Below are positions 41,977-54,725 of a stretch of DNA of 64,000 nt, piece by piece. Both the position numbers and the translations under genes were made by a program. This DNA is from Cervus elaphus (Eukaryota; Chordata; Mammalia; Artiodactyla; Cervidae), in NCBI RefSeq assembly GCF_910594005.1, contig NC_057848.1, forward strand, positions 55,569,616 through 55,633,615, in the 5' to 3' direction. The first letter of the stretch is position 1; each line of letters starts with the position of its first letter. The notes beneath the pieces were generated by a model, which made no database searches, was not told where the DNA came from, and saw only the letters and a program-made list of their open reading frames with translations.

Positions 41977-42936
41977 AAAAAGATTTTAAAACAATTTATT
42001 TGTTCAAATCAAGATCAACCTCCAATTCATTCATGGCAATTAATCAATAAATTTCTTAAGACTTTTAAAACCTCTCAGATTCCCCTTTTCTCTCTTTTTT
42101 TTTTTCCCGCTTGCATTTGTCTTGTTCAGCTTCCCAGCCTGGATTTTACTCATGGCAATGTACTGCCTTGTTTCCTAAATTTCCTGTCTATTGGAAGTTA
42201 GAATTAGAAGTATGATCAGGTTCACGTTTGATTCTCTTGGCTGATTCCTTAGTAAGTGGTGGCTTGAAGTTCATCAGGAAGCAATCGATGCCTGGTCATT
42301 CATTCTTCTTATGATGCTAATGCAACTGATGATCAAGGTTTGGATTCATTGATTTATTAGTGGATACAAAATCTTGGCACCTCAATTCTGTCCATCTCTT
42401 CTCATTTATTAGCTGGAATGCTTTCAGTAAAACAAATCTTCCCCTCATAATATTGTTCCCCTGGGAGTATGGTTTATATAGAAAAGAAAGATAAATGCTT
42501 GATTCTTTCTTACTATTCACCATTTTTCAAATGATTTAGCTACCTAATATCTTCAAAGGGGACCAATGAGTTTATTAACGTCTTGTTCTTTAAACTACAT
42601 TATGATACTATGTATAGTTATGGATTTAAATAATTACTGGTCTCCTAGTCTGTGTCAGGCATTGTTCCAGGACAAGTGCCTGAACAAGACAAACCTGGGC
42701 CCCTCCCTCGTGGAGCTGACCATCCACGGCTTACTCTATAATCCACTTTCCCATTCTGCTGTTAAACAGGGGATATTTCACTGGAGGCTAACATATGACC
42801 AGCCATATGCAGAGCTCCAGAAATAAGCTGACTTCATCATGGAGTCTTCCTCAGGCCCTTCCCAGAACACGCCCCTGATTTTGGAGGCTCAACTTGTCAC
42901 ATCCCCTCTCCTTGCTAATCTTTCCTGGCTGTTCCT
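41977..42936. other. Unique sequence, no gene seen
   Basis: T run at 42094-42107. CAGGCATTGTTCCAGGACAAG...CCCTCCCTCGTGGAGCTGAC at 42655-42725 looks like an old MIR-type piece. No gene is supported. Confidence 0.4.
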
Positions 42937-43080
42937 TATTTTTTTTTTTAAGAAAGAGCTAGTTTATTTTTATTTTGGCCACACCGTGAGGCATGCAGGA
43001 TCTTAGTTCTCTGGCCAGGGATCGAACCTATGCCCCCTGCAGTGGAAGCATGGAGTCCTAAACACTAGACCACCAGGGTG
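42937..43080 (-). mobile_element. CHR-type SINE
   Basis: TTATTTTGGCCACACCGTGAG, CTTAGTTCTCTGGCCAGGGAT and ACACTAGACCACCAGGGTG. Confidence 0.92.
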
Positions 43081-43240
43081 TTCATTTGAAGCAGATTTTA
43101 TGGATAAAATTATTAAATAAAGTAATCTACACTGTGTAATTTCCTTCCTCTTGTGAATTTCCCAGAAATAGTCTCTGTCACCAATCTCTGTCCCACTCAA
43201 ATGGGTAGAGGGTTGGGCCTTTTCTAGAATGCTGTGGCCT

Positions 43241-43535
43241 AGGCATCTGTGTGGAGAAGGCAATGGCAACCCACTCCAGTACTCTTGCCTCGAGAATCCC
43301 ATGGACGGAGGGGCCTGGTAGGCTGCAGTCCATGGGGTCGCTAAGAGTTGGACACAACCGGGAGGCTTCGCTTTCACTTTTCACTTTCATGCATTGGAGA
43401 AGGAAATGGCAACCCACTCTAGTGTTCTTGCCTAGAGAATCCCAGGGACAGGGGAGCTTGGTGGGCTTCCGTCTATGGGGTCTCACAGAGTCGGACACGA
43501 CTGAGGCGACTTAGCAGCAGTAGCAGGCATCTGTG
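43241..43535 (+). mobile_element. Bov-A2 dimeric SINE with 11-bp TSD
   Basis: The element 43252-43524 has both Bov-A units and the CACTTTTCACTTTCATGCAT linker, ending in CAGCAGTAG. Exact duplication AGGCATCTGTG at 43241-43251 and 43525-43535. Confidence 0.96.
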
Positions 43536-45129
43536 ACCAGTCCCCATCATGTCACCTGCACCCCTCTTAGAGAGGATGGGGGCCCTGCTGTGCATCTGTG
43601 GGCAAGCATTTCTGCTAAAGCGCAAAACCCAAGTTGCAAGTACAAGACTCTCAGCGACCCAAAGCCATTGAGAGGAGTTGTTCGTCTCTCTAGTATGCCT
43701 GGCTTGGGTCCCAACCGTCGCTGAAATGAAATAGGTTGAGGAGGTTGCTGACTGCAGTGAACAGATGATCTTTTAATTATTTATTTTGGGTCCCATACAC
43801 GGTTAGAACTTCACTGCAAGGTCAAAGCAACAGCCCACACAAAAGTTGGCTAAACATGTAAGAGATGGAAAATGTTGATGGTAGTGACTAAATATAGACA
43901 CACATATGGGTGGATTCCGGAAACGGCAAAGTGGTGAACCTGACACTGAGCCCCAGCAATATTCTGGACCACATTCTCAAACAGGTGGCTTCTGCATATT
44001 TAGAAAAGAATGTGGAGCCCACACACCACTGGGCTTGAAAAGGTTAAAGAGGAAACCTCTGAGCAGCTCTAGTCAAAGAGCAGTATTTGATGACGGGAAG
44101 CAGGATGGACCGTAGTGTTCGTGTTTCTGTAACAACACCTGGAGGGGGTATTAAACACAGGACATCACGAAGATCTTGGAAAGTACTGAGAATGACTGAA
44201 CCTACAGCATGGATTATGTTTTGCAAGAGCTTTCTTAAACAGAAATAAAACCAACAGCCGAGAATAGCTTAAAGTGGGTTTCTGATGCAGACTTTTGTTA
44301 ATAATTCCTTCATCACTCACACAACAGCAAAGCCCCTGCTCCAGATTTTCTGGTTCAATGAGTACTCTTCTTTACCTGCATGTTCAAAGTTCTGCTGATC
44401 TTCCATGTGTTCTAAACTGTACTGTCTTCCATGATACTCTCATCAACAAAACGGTGAAATGTGGGTGGATGGTAACAGTTAAGGAGGCTTGCATCTGGTG
44501 CCTTACTCTTCCAGGGAATTGGTTGATGGCAGCATGGGTTGGGGGGAAGAGTGGGACCCTCCAGCTCTGTGTGGATGGATATTCCTTGTCAAGAGAAGTT
44601 TAAGTAGAATCCCTTGATCAAATTGATATATGAGCCCAAGCTGAGAGGGCTAGGTGTCCAATTCTATACATGTAAATACATACAAATTCTCACCCAAATC
44701 CTTCAAGAGCTGGAAGAGTTGACCTGCTCACATTCCTTCTTTGAAGGGGAATCCCTGCTGGCTGAAGATCCCTCGATCTTATCTGCTTGATCACTGCCCC
44801 AAAGAAAGAGAGGAGTACACACTTCTATAGCCCCTCTGTTCTCCCTCTAGATAAGCCCTGGGAGAAAACAATAGTGGATCAGTATTCATTTCATTCAAAG
44901 ATCCTGGGAAAATGAAATTCTTCATAGAGATCATTTCACGTTAAAGCCCTACATACCATACTCACCTGAGGTCTGTAGGAAGTCGGTGTAACAAAATACA
45001 ATTTGAGCCCAAATCTCAACATTCTTACTATAATTGTTTGCTCAATAACAAGGCATTGCTCTCAGGGAATTCTCTCAGGGAATTCTTTTAGGTCAATCCT
45101 GCTGTTGACAAATCCATTACTGAGAAAGT
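43536..45129. other. 1.6 kb without recognised repeats, no gene seen
   Basis: No SINE or LINE found. Open frames of 60-102 residues (e.g. 44295-44603) have no recognised domain. AATTCTCTCAGGG is tandemly repeated near 45060-45085. Confidence 0.4.
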
Positions 45130-45262
45130 AGGCAAGGAAGAAATGGCAACCCACTCCTGTATTGTTGCCTGGAGAATCCTATGGACAGAGGAGCCTTGCG
45201 GGCTATAATCCATGGGGTTGCAAAGAGTCGGACATGACTGAGTGACTAAACAGCAGGCGAAG
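45130..45262 (+). mobile_element. Bov-tA SINE, 5'-truncated
   Basis: AGAAATGGCAACCCACTCCTG to GACATGACTGAGTGACTAAAC; the tRNA-like head is absent. Confidence 0.92.
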
Positions 45263-45360
45263 AAGACGAAGGGAATGTGAATGCAAAATGCTGGCTCCTC
45301 TAACGCTGCCTCACCTTCAGCTGCTTTCTAGCCCCCAAATGACTTAGGTTTATACAATTT

Positions 45361-45498
45361 AGATATTACATGGGACTTCCATGGTGGTCCAGTCATTAGG
45401 ACTCTGAGCTTCCACTGCAGGGGCCATGGGTTCCATCCCTGGTTGGGGAACTGACATCCCCAAATGCTATGTGGCCGAGAAAAAAAAAGATATTACAT
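45361..45498 (+). mobile_element. CHR-type SINE with 11-bp TSD
   Basis: The element 45372-45487 starts GGGACTTCCATGGTGGTCCAG and ends in an A run. AGATATTACAT at 45361-45371 and 45488-45498 flanks it exactly. Confidence 0.95.
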
Positions 45499-46055
45499 CC
45501 CCCCCTTTGTTTCAGAAGCTACTTCAATGACTTCGATAAATCTCTTAAAAGCTACATGGTGCTTTTCAAAGAAGATTCAAACAATTCCTTCACTTGACTT
45601 TTGCAAACTAGCCCTCAAACAATGCCCAAGGAACATTGCATGATGCTTGGTTGCAGTTTATTTCTAAGAAAGCAGCAAATGCTATGAAAGGTTGGTTTGG
45701 ACTCACCCACTTCTCTTTTAGTAACTTGGGTCACTAGGAAAGTCCTTGGGTCGAGGACACAGGAACACACACATTCTTCTTCCCTCTCTCTCCCCTCTGG
45801 AACTCCTTATTGAGCAGGTGGTTATGTTTTTACTCCTGTATCTTATCAGCACCTTATTTGCTATGGAATGAAGAAGGCATTTGTTCAAAGTTTTCTGTTT
45901 ATACTGATGAGTTATGAGGAAAGTTGTGCCTTAAAATACTCTGCCTGGAAGGTACTTTCTAAGTCTAAGAAGACAAAGCTGGCCTCAATTTCAATTCTAG
46001 CTTACAGTTGGGAAAGGAAACCCCACTTTAACCTGTTCTGAGATCAGAAAACCTA
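45499..46055. other. Unique sequence, no gene seen
   Basis: No repeat recognised and no coding signal. Confidence 0.4.
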
Positions 46056-47006
46056 ATTCAGTTCAGTCACTCAGTTGTGTCTGACTCTTTGCAATCCCAT
46101 GAACTGCAGCACACCAGGCCTCCCTGTCCATCACCAACTCCCAGAGTTCACCCAAACTCATGTTCATTGAGTTGGTGATACCATCCAACCATCTCATCTC
46201 ACCCTCTGTCGCCCCCTTCTCCTCCTGCTCTCAATCTTTCCCAGCATAAGGGTCTTTTCCAATGAGTCAGCTCTTTGCATCAGGTAGCCAAAGTATTGGA
46301 GTTTCAACATCAGTCCTTCCAATGAACACCCAGGACTGATTTCCTTTAGGATGGACTGGTTGGATCTCCTTGCAGTCCAGGGGACTCTCAAGAGTCTTCT
46401 CCAACACCACAGTTCAAAAGCATCAATTCTTCTGCACTTAGCTTTCTTTATAGTCCAACTCTCACATCCATACATGACTACTGGAAAAACCATAGCCTTG
46501 ACTAGATGGACCTTTGTTGGCAAAGTAATGTCTCTGCTTTTTAATATGCTGTCTAGGTTGGTTATAACTTTCCTTCCAAGGAGTAAGCATCTTTTAATTT
46601 CGTGGCTGCAGTCACCATCTGCAGTGATTTTGGAGCCCCCCCAAAATAAAGTCAGCCACTGTTTCCACTGTTTCCCGATCTATCTGCCATGAAGTGATGG
46701 GACCAGATGCCATTATCTTAGTTTTCTGAATGTTGAGCTTCAAGCCAACTTTTTCACTCTCCTCTTTCACTTTCATCAAGAGGCTCTTTAGTTCTTCTTC
46801 ACTTTCTGCCATAAGGGTGGTGTCATCTGTATATCTGAGGTTATTGATATTTCTCCCGGCAATCTTGACTCCAGCTTGTGCTTCTTCCAGCCCAGCGTTT
46901 CTCATGATGTACTCTGCATATAAGTTAAATAAGCAGGGTGACAACATACAGCCTTGATGTACTCCTTTTCCTATTTGGAACCAGTCTGTTGTTCCATGTC
47001 CAGTTA
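46056..47006 (-). mobile_element. BovB, 5'-truncated
   Basis: From the CAGTTCAGTCACTCAGTTGTG tail to CAGTCTGTTGTTCCATGTCC (just upstream of RT motif B). The coding strand carries an RT fragment at 46612-46990 in which motif B is intact (GVHQGCMLSPCLFNLY) but the catalytic YADD has become YTDD. A frameshift near 46640 separates the C-terminal part (46194-46523). Confidence 0.95.
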
Positions 47007-49156
47007 GACTTGGTAAATTCAAAACTTCATTTCCCTTTTCAGAGTCTCAGGAATAAAAAATTTGAAGCACATGTACTGTGCTTGTACCTGATCTTTTTCT
47101 ACTTTCTCCCTTTCCTCTTTATTTCTCAACATTTTTACCTACAAATATGACTCATTTCTTCTGATTTAAAAATGAATGGCTAATTACATGGGGATTTCAG
47201 TATGGCCTAAAGAGACCAGAAAAGGTTTCGAAGGGTCTCTAAGTTCATTACTTAGGTTAACTTTGGTGACTTCATGCTAACCAAAGCATGTTCACATGGA
47301 CATTTTCACCCACACAGATATGCAAAGAGAAATCTTTCCAAAAGGTCCACGAAGCGCTTAACACTGTCTTCGCTCCCTCTGGTCACAGCCAGTGTAGATT
47401 CCCTTCAACTCCGTGGTCCTCCCTTAACAAGGAGGTGTCCTCCAAGAATGAGCTTCACAGGAGAGTCCGTTGAAAGATTCACGACTGGGATCAAAATTCC
47501 CTGCTCCGGCTCCATCCAGTCACTGATTAGGAGCAGGACTTTTTAGTTGTTTACTAGGTATCAGAGAAAATGGCCAAAGAATGGTCCCCTAAGAGCACTG
47601 TGGACAGCACCTTTATAGGATTCAAGTGAGAAAATCAAGTACAATCCTCAAGAAACAAAAACAAGAGCCCGAGACCCCAGCCAGAATGAAATGGAATTGG
47701 AAGCAATTACCCCACTAACTCAGCAACAAAATTAAAAAGACCCATTCAGTTTCATGAGGGTTTAAGACCCCCAAATGGTCATAAACTAAATAGCCTCCAA
47801 TCTCAGATCGCCTTTGGCTTCAGAGCCATGCAGTCCGACTTGAGGCTCAGCCCCGCAGACTGCAGAGAGGCGGAAAGGCTCCAGGGCATTTCAGTGAAAG
47901 CCAGAAAGCCACACCAAGTTTGTTCATGTTTTCACATGAAACAAAGTGCTAGGGTGGAACTTCCCAGTTGGAAACTGAATTCAGAGAATCGTCTAGCTTG
48001 CTGATGAAAACCCAGCAGATATCCACCTGCAAATTCATCAGGATTTGTATATGTCAGTGATTTTGTATTCACTGCATTCCAGTAAATATTTGAGATCACT
48101 GTGTAAAATCTTGCAGGTAATTTCCCCAGTAATTCCATAGATGGCCAAATGTGGCCCAACACATTGGAAAATCTCACATTAAATTTATTTTCTTCATTGT
48201 ATCCATAGTCTTTTAATATAAGCTACAGTCAAAAGTGACACTAACAATAAGGGCCACCTCAACCCCTTGGCTACCCTCCCCAGCTGTGGGTAAGGTAATC
48301 CCAGCTAAAGTAATCCATTAAGTTGTCTTCAAAACACTGATATTTAGAGCAGGTAGTACTTCAGAAATTGCATTCAAACACCCAAGAGTTACCTAAACAT
48401 AATGGTCATTTTGATCCAAAGGAAGTTTCCAGAGTGGGCTGGTGGTGGTGGTGGGAGCCCCACTATGCCCTCCTTCCAACCTGTCTGAGCTCTACCTTCA
48501 CATTCGTGGAACCAGCACATCAATTGCGCCAACCCACAAAAACTCCAATTAAGCCCTACTTTCACCACTTGTAACTAATATACAATGATGAGTGTTGTTT
48601 CTCTTTAAAAATGATAAAATATTAAAGATGAGATGAGATGCAGGGTATTATGGATGATTGGGCATATGAATGGAAACAGCTTTTTGTTTCTACATAGCAA
48701 CACTTGGACAGATCACTTTCTGACTGATTCCGGCCTGCACTTGAATATATGCTCACTACAGGGTGAAGATGAGAGTATGGTTTGCAGAGAGAAAAGAAAG
48801 GAAATTCATTATTTAAATAAGAACCAGGAGCCCTCACTTAAAACACACACACATACTCTTGTGTGAATGACCTCTCTTTCCATGGAAGCAGAGTTTATGG
48901 ATTGAATTAATAAATGCATCAACGGACACATTAATGAATCAACCCTACTTATAAAACACTCTCAGTGCACTATAGTAAGCTTTGAGAGAACAGTCTGGAG
49001 AGCCCTAGACCATAGTGCTTAATTGGCAGTTGTGTTACCTTCTACTGTTATCATTTCCTGTGCATATTATGCCTTGTATTAGCATGTAAGCCCCATCTTT
49101 GTCTCTCCTACATATTTACACTGTAACTGGTGTACAGCCAGGGCTTCAAGTAAGTT
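47007..49156. other. 2.1 kb without recognised young repeats, no gene seen
   Basis: No Bov-tA, CHR, BovB or L1 found. 49030-49150 has an L2-like feel (AGCATGTAAGCCCCATCTTTG). Frames of 60-90 residues have no recognised domain. A non-coding exon or conserved regulatory DNA cannot be excluded. Confidence 0.4.
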
Positions 49157-49285
49157 TTTTTTTTTTGGCCATGCCGCCATGCCTCGTGGCATATGGGATC
49201 TTAGTTCCCTGATCAGGGATGGAACCTGTGCCCCTTGCATTGGAAGCTCAGAATCTTAACCAATGGACCACCAAGGAAGTCCCCT
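49157..49285 (-). mobile_element. CHR-type SINE
   Basis: T run, TTGGCCATGCCGCCATGCCTC, TTAGTTCCCTGATCAGGGAT and AATGGACCACCAAGGAAGTCC. Confidence 0.93.
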
Positions 49286-50813
49286 CCAAGTTAGTTTTGC
49301 AGCTGCTTATTCACTTGCCCCCAGGAAGCATAGGCGCACATGATGACCAACAGGACAGAAATTGGGCTTCCTGCTGCTCTTCACTGTGGGGCAAGGTCTG
49401 TAACTTGACGAAAACCCCACATCCTTGGTAACCGTCAAGGAGCCCCCTTCAGAACAGAGGCTCAAGCAGGCCTCATCCTTAGTGAAGCTCCAAACCCAAA
49501 ACAGGCAGACTTTGGAGCCAGAAAAGCACTGTGGGCCTCAGACAATCCATTTTCGAGAGTAGGCAAAAGCCCAAACCCCACCTGTTTCCAATATGAGTGT
49601 CTCTATTACCAAACACACATTTTTACTTAGGCCTCAAATTAGGTCGACTGTTGAAACAGCCTCCAATTCCTCACCAGCCCAGCCCTCTCCAGAGCTGGGA
49701 TCCGCCTGTATAATTAACCTGCCTGGGCCATGGTGGTCTGGCTGGTATCCACTCATGGTGCCCTCCACCCTGAGTCCTCACTCAGCTTATCTGCAATCCG
49801 TGGAGGGACCCGAGAAGTCTGGCCCATGTCACCAGAGAGGCTCCTCCTGCCTGTTATTTATGCAGTGAAGTGGACGGGCCAGGCCTTCCCTCGGGGGAAG
49901 CAGCTGAAAGTATAGACTAAATGGAAACCATCTTTCTCTTGGCCAGGCATTACAAGGTTCTGGAGACCATCTTGGTGGCACATTCTCTTGAGGATGGGAA
50001 ACAGCACAGTGGCTGGTGTTTTTTGGAGCTAATGAGTGACTTGGGGAACTTGGAAGCAGCCTCCAGGGCCCTGCCCTTCCTCGCCACCCTCACCTCAAAT
50101 CCCTCAATGACAATGTCTTCCAGTGAAGACATTGTTCCCTGTCAATGTCAGAGCCCCTAGGGTAGGAAGAGACTGATACTTGGGAGGCAGAGGGGCCCTG
50201 GGACAAACCTGGCTTCTCTCACTAATTTTTTTGAGTTTCAGAATTTGTCCCTGAGAGATCACACAGATTGAGGCTCTGACGGGTCTGAGCACTGATCACA
50301 CCAGTGGTAACTGCCAGAGAAGCAGGTCATGGGTGACAAGATGACAATAGCCAACCTTAAAGTGAGCTGGATAAGACCACCCAGTTGATAGGACCTCCTG
50401 ACGCAGCCTCATACCAGCCACCATGTGTCCATACGGTCATGAAATCTGTGACTTTTAACAAGAGAGCAGGACTTACATTTCCAAGCATGCTGGCTCCTCT
50501 CAAGTACAGGCTTGAAGCAACTGTTAATGTGACCTGCCTTCAGAACCTGTTTCTGAGAGCCATATGAGAAAATCTCTCTCCTTTCATAATCACATCCCAT
50601 TTCTGAGCAAAATTACTTACCTTGACACTGAGGTCACGAGAACCTGGCTTCCTTGGCACCCATATAATATGCAGAAGGGTCTGGTTAGTGACCGAGTCCT
50701 TTGGTCAGGGCATCAGACTTGGCCTTTACCAACTTCTGGCTATTAAAAAATTTTATATCCATCATCAGAGTTAGGAAATGGGCCCCCAAGTGTGCCACAG
50801 CCTAGGAAGACAC
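49286..50813. other. 1.5 kb without recognised repeats, no gene seen
   Basis: No transposon recognised. A direct 14-base string CCAGTGAAGACATTG and neighbours near 50110-50135 are locally self-similar. No gene is supported. Confidence 0.4.
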
Positions 50814-51361
50814 TCCCCAGTGAGCCACAGGAGCAGTGAGTGGCTAGCCTCTTGAGGGAGCAGCCTGAACAGACACCATTGGAAAAATGAGGACATGTCT
50901 GTTAAAGGAGAATGGCCATCTGTGACTACTGGGAATTGGGAGCAATTTTCTGAAGGTTGGTTCTACAGGCCATGTCAAGCTCTTGGTCACTGTTAGAGAA
51001 GTATAACTCTGCCTTAATCATATTTCTACAAAGCTGAAACCAAACCCAAATCCCATATCTGAACATGGGATGGCCAGTCCCAAAGAAGGGAGGTGGAAGG
51101 AAGTAGCATTGCTACAAGGACAGTGGCTTCAGAATTGGTGGTGGAGGGAATGAACATGAATCTGGAGAGTGGTGAAGGAAGGGGTAACATTAGAGATTGA
51201 CATAGTCTGTGGAACTAACCTTCAGAAGATAGTGCCCAACTTCCAGTAGTCACACGTGGCCATTCTCCTTTAACAGACATGTTCTCATTTTTCCAATAGG
51301 GTCTGTTTAGGCTGTTCCCTCAAGAGGTTAGCCACTCACTGCTCCTGTGACTCACTGGGGA
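50814..51361. repeat. Long inverted repeat, 155-bp arms, 238-bp spacer
   Basis: Left arm 50814-50968 and right arm 51207-51361 are reverse complements without gaps, with 17 mismatches in 155 (about 89%). The right end touches an L1 fragment but the arms themselves are not L1, SINE or any terminal repeat I recognise. The spacer (50969-51206) is unique. Confidence 0.95.
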
Positions 51362-51374
51362 ATCAACCTTGAAA

Positions 51375-51945
51375 TATTACTTTTTATTTCATAACAAAAA
51401 CTCTAATTTGAAGAGATGCATGCACCCCAATGTTCATAGCCAAGACATGGAAACAACCTAAGTGTTCACAAACAGATGAATGGATGAAAAATATGTGGTA
51501 CATATATAGGATGGAATACTACTCAGCCATGAAAAAGAATGAAGTTTTGCAACAACATGGATAGATTGGAAAGGCATTATGTTAAGTGAAATAAGTCAGA
51601 GAAAGACAAATACTGTATGATTATCACTTAAATGTAGATCTGAAAAAGTACTACAAGGTAGTGAATATTAAAAAAAAAAAAAAAAAGAAGCAGACTCAAG
51701 GATATAGAAAACAAACTAGTGGTGACCAGTGGGGTGAGGGGAGGATGAGGGGCAATGAAGGAGTAGGGAATGAAGTATAAAATAAGCTATATGGATATAT
51801 TGTAAAACACAGGGAATATAGCCAGTACTTTATAACAACTATAAATGAAGTATAACCTTTAAAAATTATAAATCACTCTATTGTACACCTGTAACTTATA
51901 TAATATTACTGTACATTGACTATACTTCAGTTTTTTAAAAAAGTA
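51375..51945 (+). mobile_element. L1 3' fragment
   Basis: CACCCCAATGTTCATAGCC, ATGGAATACTACTCAGCCATG and, after an internal A run (51670-51686), the 3' UTR with CACAGGGAATATAGCCAGTAC and TTGTACACCTGTAACTTATAT. Frames are broken. Confidence 0.9.
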
Positions 51946-52834
51946 ATATCATGTCTCTGACAATGCAGGCACACTTATGGGCAATCTTCCCAGCTGGACA
52001 TAGAGAAAATCTTTCCATAACGTCATATTGAGATTTAAAAACAATTGACTAGAATTTATGACTCTGGTGAGCCTGGGCAACTTCCTTTGGTTTGATCAGG
52101 GAGTGGCGATCCATGTATCCAGAGAAGAACAGTTATTAGGGGACAAAACATACCTTAATCTCTACCCTAGAATCCCCTTGAGACATTGTCCCCAACTCCC
52201 ACCCACTGCAGCACACCCATCATTGCTACCAAGTCCTTGTGGGCATGGCCAAGGCAGGAGCCATTGCTATTTCCCATTCATCTGGATTCATGTGAACACA
52301 CCAAATACACTATCTTACTCTCACAGCAAGAGATGACCTCCTCTTCCCACAGGGACAACGAGGAGTTCAGCTAGGCTTCTCCAATCTAACTGGGGCAGGA
52401 GCTATGTGGGACATACAAAGACTACTTTTAAAGCTAATACCACAAGGCATTTCCTTAAAACATTTCCCCCCCAAAATGTTAGTTATTAGGTTATGCTATG
52501 GTCTAACCTCTTGTTAAAATTTAAACCAGTCAAGCCAAAAATGGGTTTGAATTATGAAAAATATCTACAGATCTTAATGCAGACAAGCCAAAATTTTCCC
52601 AGAGTTACTCAATTGTTTATTTTTTAAAGTATCTCTTGGCAACACTTATGAATCTGCAAGGAAATTTTAGTTAGAAACATCTGAAAACTTCCATTTCCAG
52701 TAAACACTGACAGCAACTTCAAAGGCTTTGCCACCTAATCACTGAGCAAACAGTACATATGCGGACACTCTGGAGTCGGCAGAAAACCCTTTCTAATACT
52801 TAGAGCTGCCTAGAGATAACACCATTGGTGAAGC
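51946..52834. other. Unique sequence, no gene seen
   Basis: No repeat recognised; the 92-residue frame at 52058-52336 has no known domain. Confidence 0.4.
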
Positions 52835-52975
52835 AGTGAGATCCCTGTCACTGGAGCTGTTCAAGCAGTGGTTGGGCAACCGCTTGGCAGGACTGTTGTA
52901 GAGGACAACGAATCACTAAGGATTCAAGATTGACCTGGAAGTCCTTGAAGAGACCCTGGGAATTGAGTTGAGCTG
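52835..52975 (+). mobile_element. L3/CR1 LINE fragment
   Basis: GAGATCCCTGTCACTGGAGC, TGTTCAAGCAGTGGTTGGGC and ACCGCTTGGCAGGACTGTTG follow the conserved 3' end of L3/CR1, one of the oldest repeat classes in amniotes. Confidence 0.75.
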
Positions 52976-53082
52976 GTATGCCTAGAAGGTGAATTTATGT
53001 CTGTGTAGCTCTGCATTCTGGAATCCCTGAAGCTCCGTGCAGTTTTCTATCCCTGTCAAAGTTGCTGATGCCTAATGCACTT

Positions 53083-53335
53083 TTGAATCTGAAGCTCCAA
53101 TACTTTGGCCACCTGATGTGAAGAGCCAACTCACTGGAAAATACCCTGATGCTGGGAAATATTGAGGGCAGGAGGAGAAGGGGACAACAGAGGATGAGAT
53201 GGTTGGATGGCATCACCGACTCAATGGACATGAATCTGATAGTGGAGATAGTGGAGGACAGGGGAGCCTGGCTTGCTGCTGTCCACGGGATCGCAGAGTC
53301 GGACATGACTTAGCAACCAAACAACAACAACCATG
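53083..53335 (+). mobile_element. BovB 3' end
   Basis: CTCCAATACTTTGGCCACCTG to GACATGACTTAGCAACCAAAC, then (AAC)n. A 250-bp tail copy. Confidence 0.94.
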
Positions 53336-54051
53336 CACTTTGCTACCCTGGATGCAGCAAGAGTGCCCTATGTGCCTACTGGTGTAACCAACCCAGTTAT
53401 CTGCCTACCCAATAGCCATTCCTCTCTTCTTCCTTGCTGATCAGCCCCTAATTTGTTCAGGGTAGTTTAGTGTTCATCCTCTTCCTGTGGCCTTGTCTTT
53501 CAGATAAGACTGGACTCTGCCCAGGGCACGAATCTTGATTAGCTTAGCTTTCTTACTCAACAGCTCAAAGTTAAAAGATGGAAAGGCTCTGGATCCTTGA
53601 TAATAATGTTGAGAAATAAGCATTCCTGGAGCATCCCTACATCATATCTTCTTGTTATATGAGATGATAAATCCCTTGTTGTTTAGATCGTTTTGAGTTG
53701 GATTTATCCTTACCTGAGCCAGGATGGGCTTAACTAATACCACAGTCTTTGATGGGATCTTGTCCTCTTAACATCTTATAGAGATATGGCAAAACCACTC
53801 TTTTAATCCACATGGTCTGGGCCAGAAGATTACAGGAAACACAGAACAGGGGATTACTCAGCATCACCCATTTCCTCCCATACTGGTCTTCCAAGAGCAG
53901 CTTGGATTCTTCAGGGAGATACAGATGGGACTTTGATCCTGGGAAACACTTCTGCACAGCTTCTTCCTTTCTCCCTGTCAATTCTGCAATCAGAGAAGCT
54001 GGGGAAGCTTCATTACGTGACCAGGAGAGAAAAGCGTTTCTTTACAACAGG
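53336..54051. other. Unique sequence, no gene seen
   Basis: Overlapping frames at 53730-53981 (-) and 53812-54216 (+, running into the SINE) have no recognised domain. Confidence 0.4.
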
Positions 54052-54251
54052 ACTGTTGCTGTTGCTCAGTCGTGTCTGACTCTGTGCGACCCCATGGACT
54101 GGAGCCCGCCAGGCTCCTCTGCCCGTGGGATTCTCCAGGCAAGACCACTGGAATGGGTTTTTCGCCAGGGGATCTTCCCAACCCAGGGTTTGAACCTGCG
54201 TCTCCTGCATTGGTAGGCAGATTCTTTACCGCTGAGCCACCAGGGAAGCCC
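54052..54251 (-). mobile_element. Bov-tA SINE
   Basis: Reverse-complement Bov-tA from GCTGTTGCTCAGTCGTGTC to GAGCCACCAGGGAAGCCC; CTTTACAA repeats on both sides as a short TSD. Confidence 0.95.
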
Positions 54252-54562
54252 TTTACAAAGGAGATGGCAACTCTCAAGGAACTCAGTTTGGTGGGAAACT
54301 GGGGAGAAAGGTGGAGAGAAGTGGGGTGGGGATGGGTAATTAAGAGGCTGGACAGGTGCTCGCCTAAGTTTTCTGTCTGCCTGCCTCCCAGATAGAAGGC
54401 TTAGTGTGTGGAATTCTCCTCTAGAGGTCCTGGTAGAAAAGAGTAGAGATGAGGCATGTTTTGGGGATGGAGAACAGTAAAAGGTCGGGGTGATGGGAGG
54501 TCAGGGGACACTTTGGATCTTCCTCTGTTTTGAACCCTCAAATCAGAATATGAAGGCAAAAG
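54252..54562. other. Unique sequence, no gene seen
   Basis: G-rich plus strand; nothing recognised. Confidence 0.4.
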
Positions 54563-54725
54563 AAGGGGGTGACAGAGGATGAGATGGTTGGATGGCATCA
54601 CTGACTCAGTGGACATGAATTTGAGCAAACTCTAGGAGATTGTGGAGGACAGAGGAACCTGACATTCGGCAGTCCATGGGGTCGCAAAGAGTCAGACATG
54701 ACTTAGCGACTGAACGCCAACATTA
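54563..54725 (+). mobile_element. BovB 3' end, short
   Basis: GACAGAGGATGAGATGGTTG to GACATGACTTAGCGACTGAAC; 160 bp of tail only. Confidence 0.92.
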
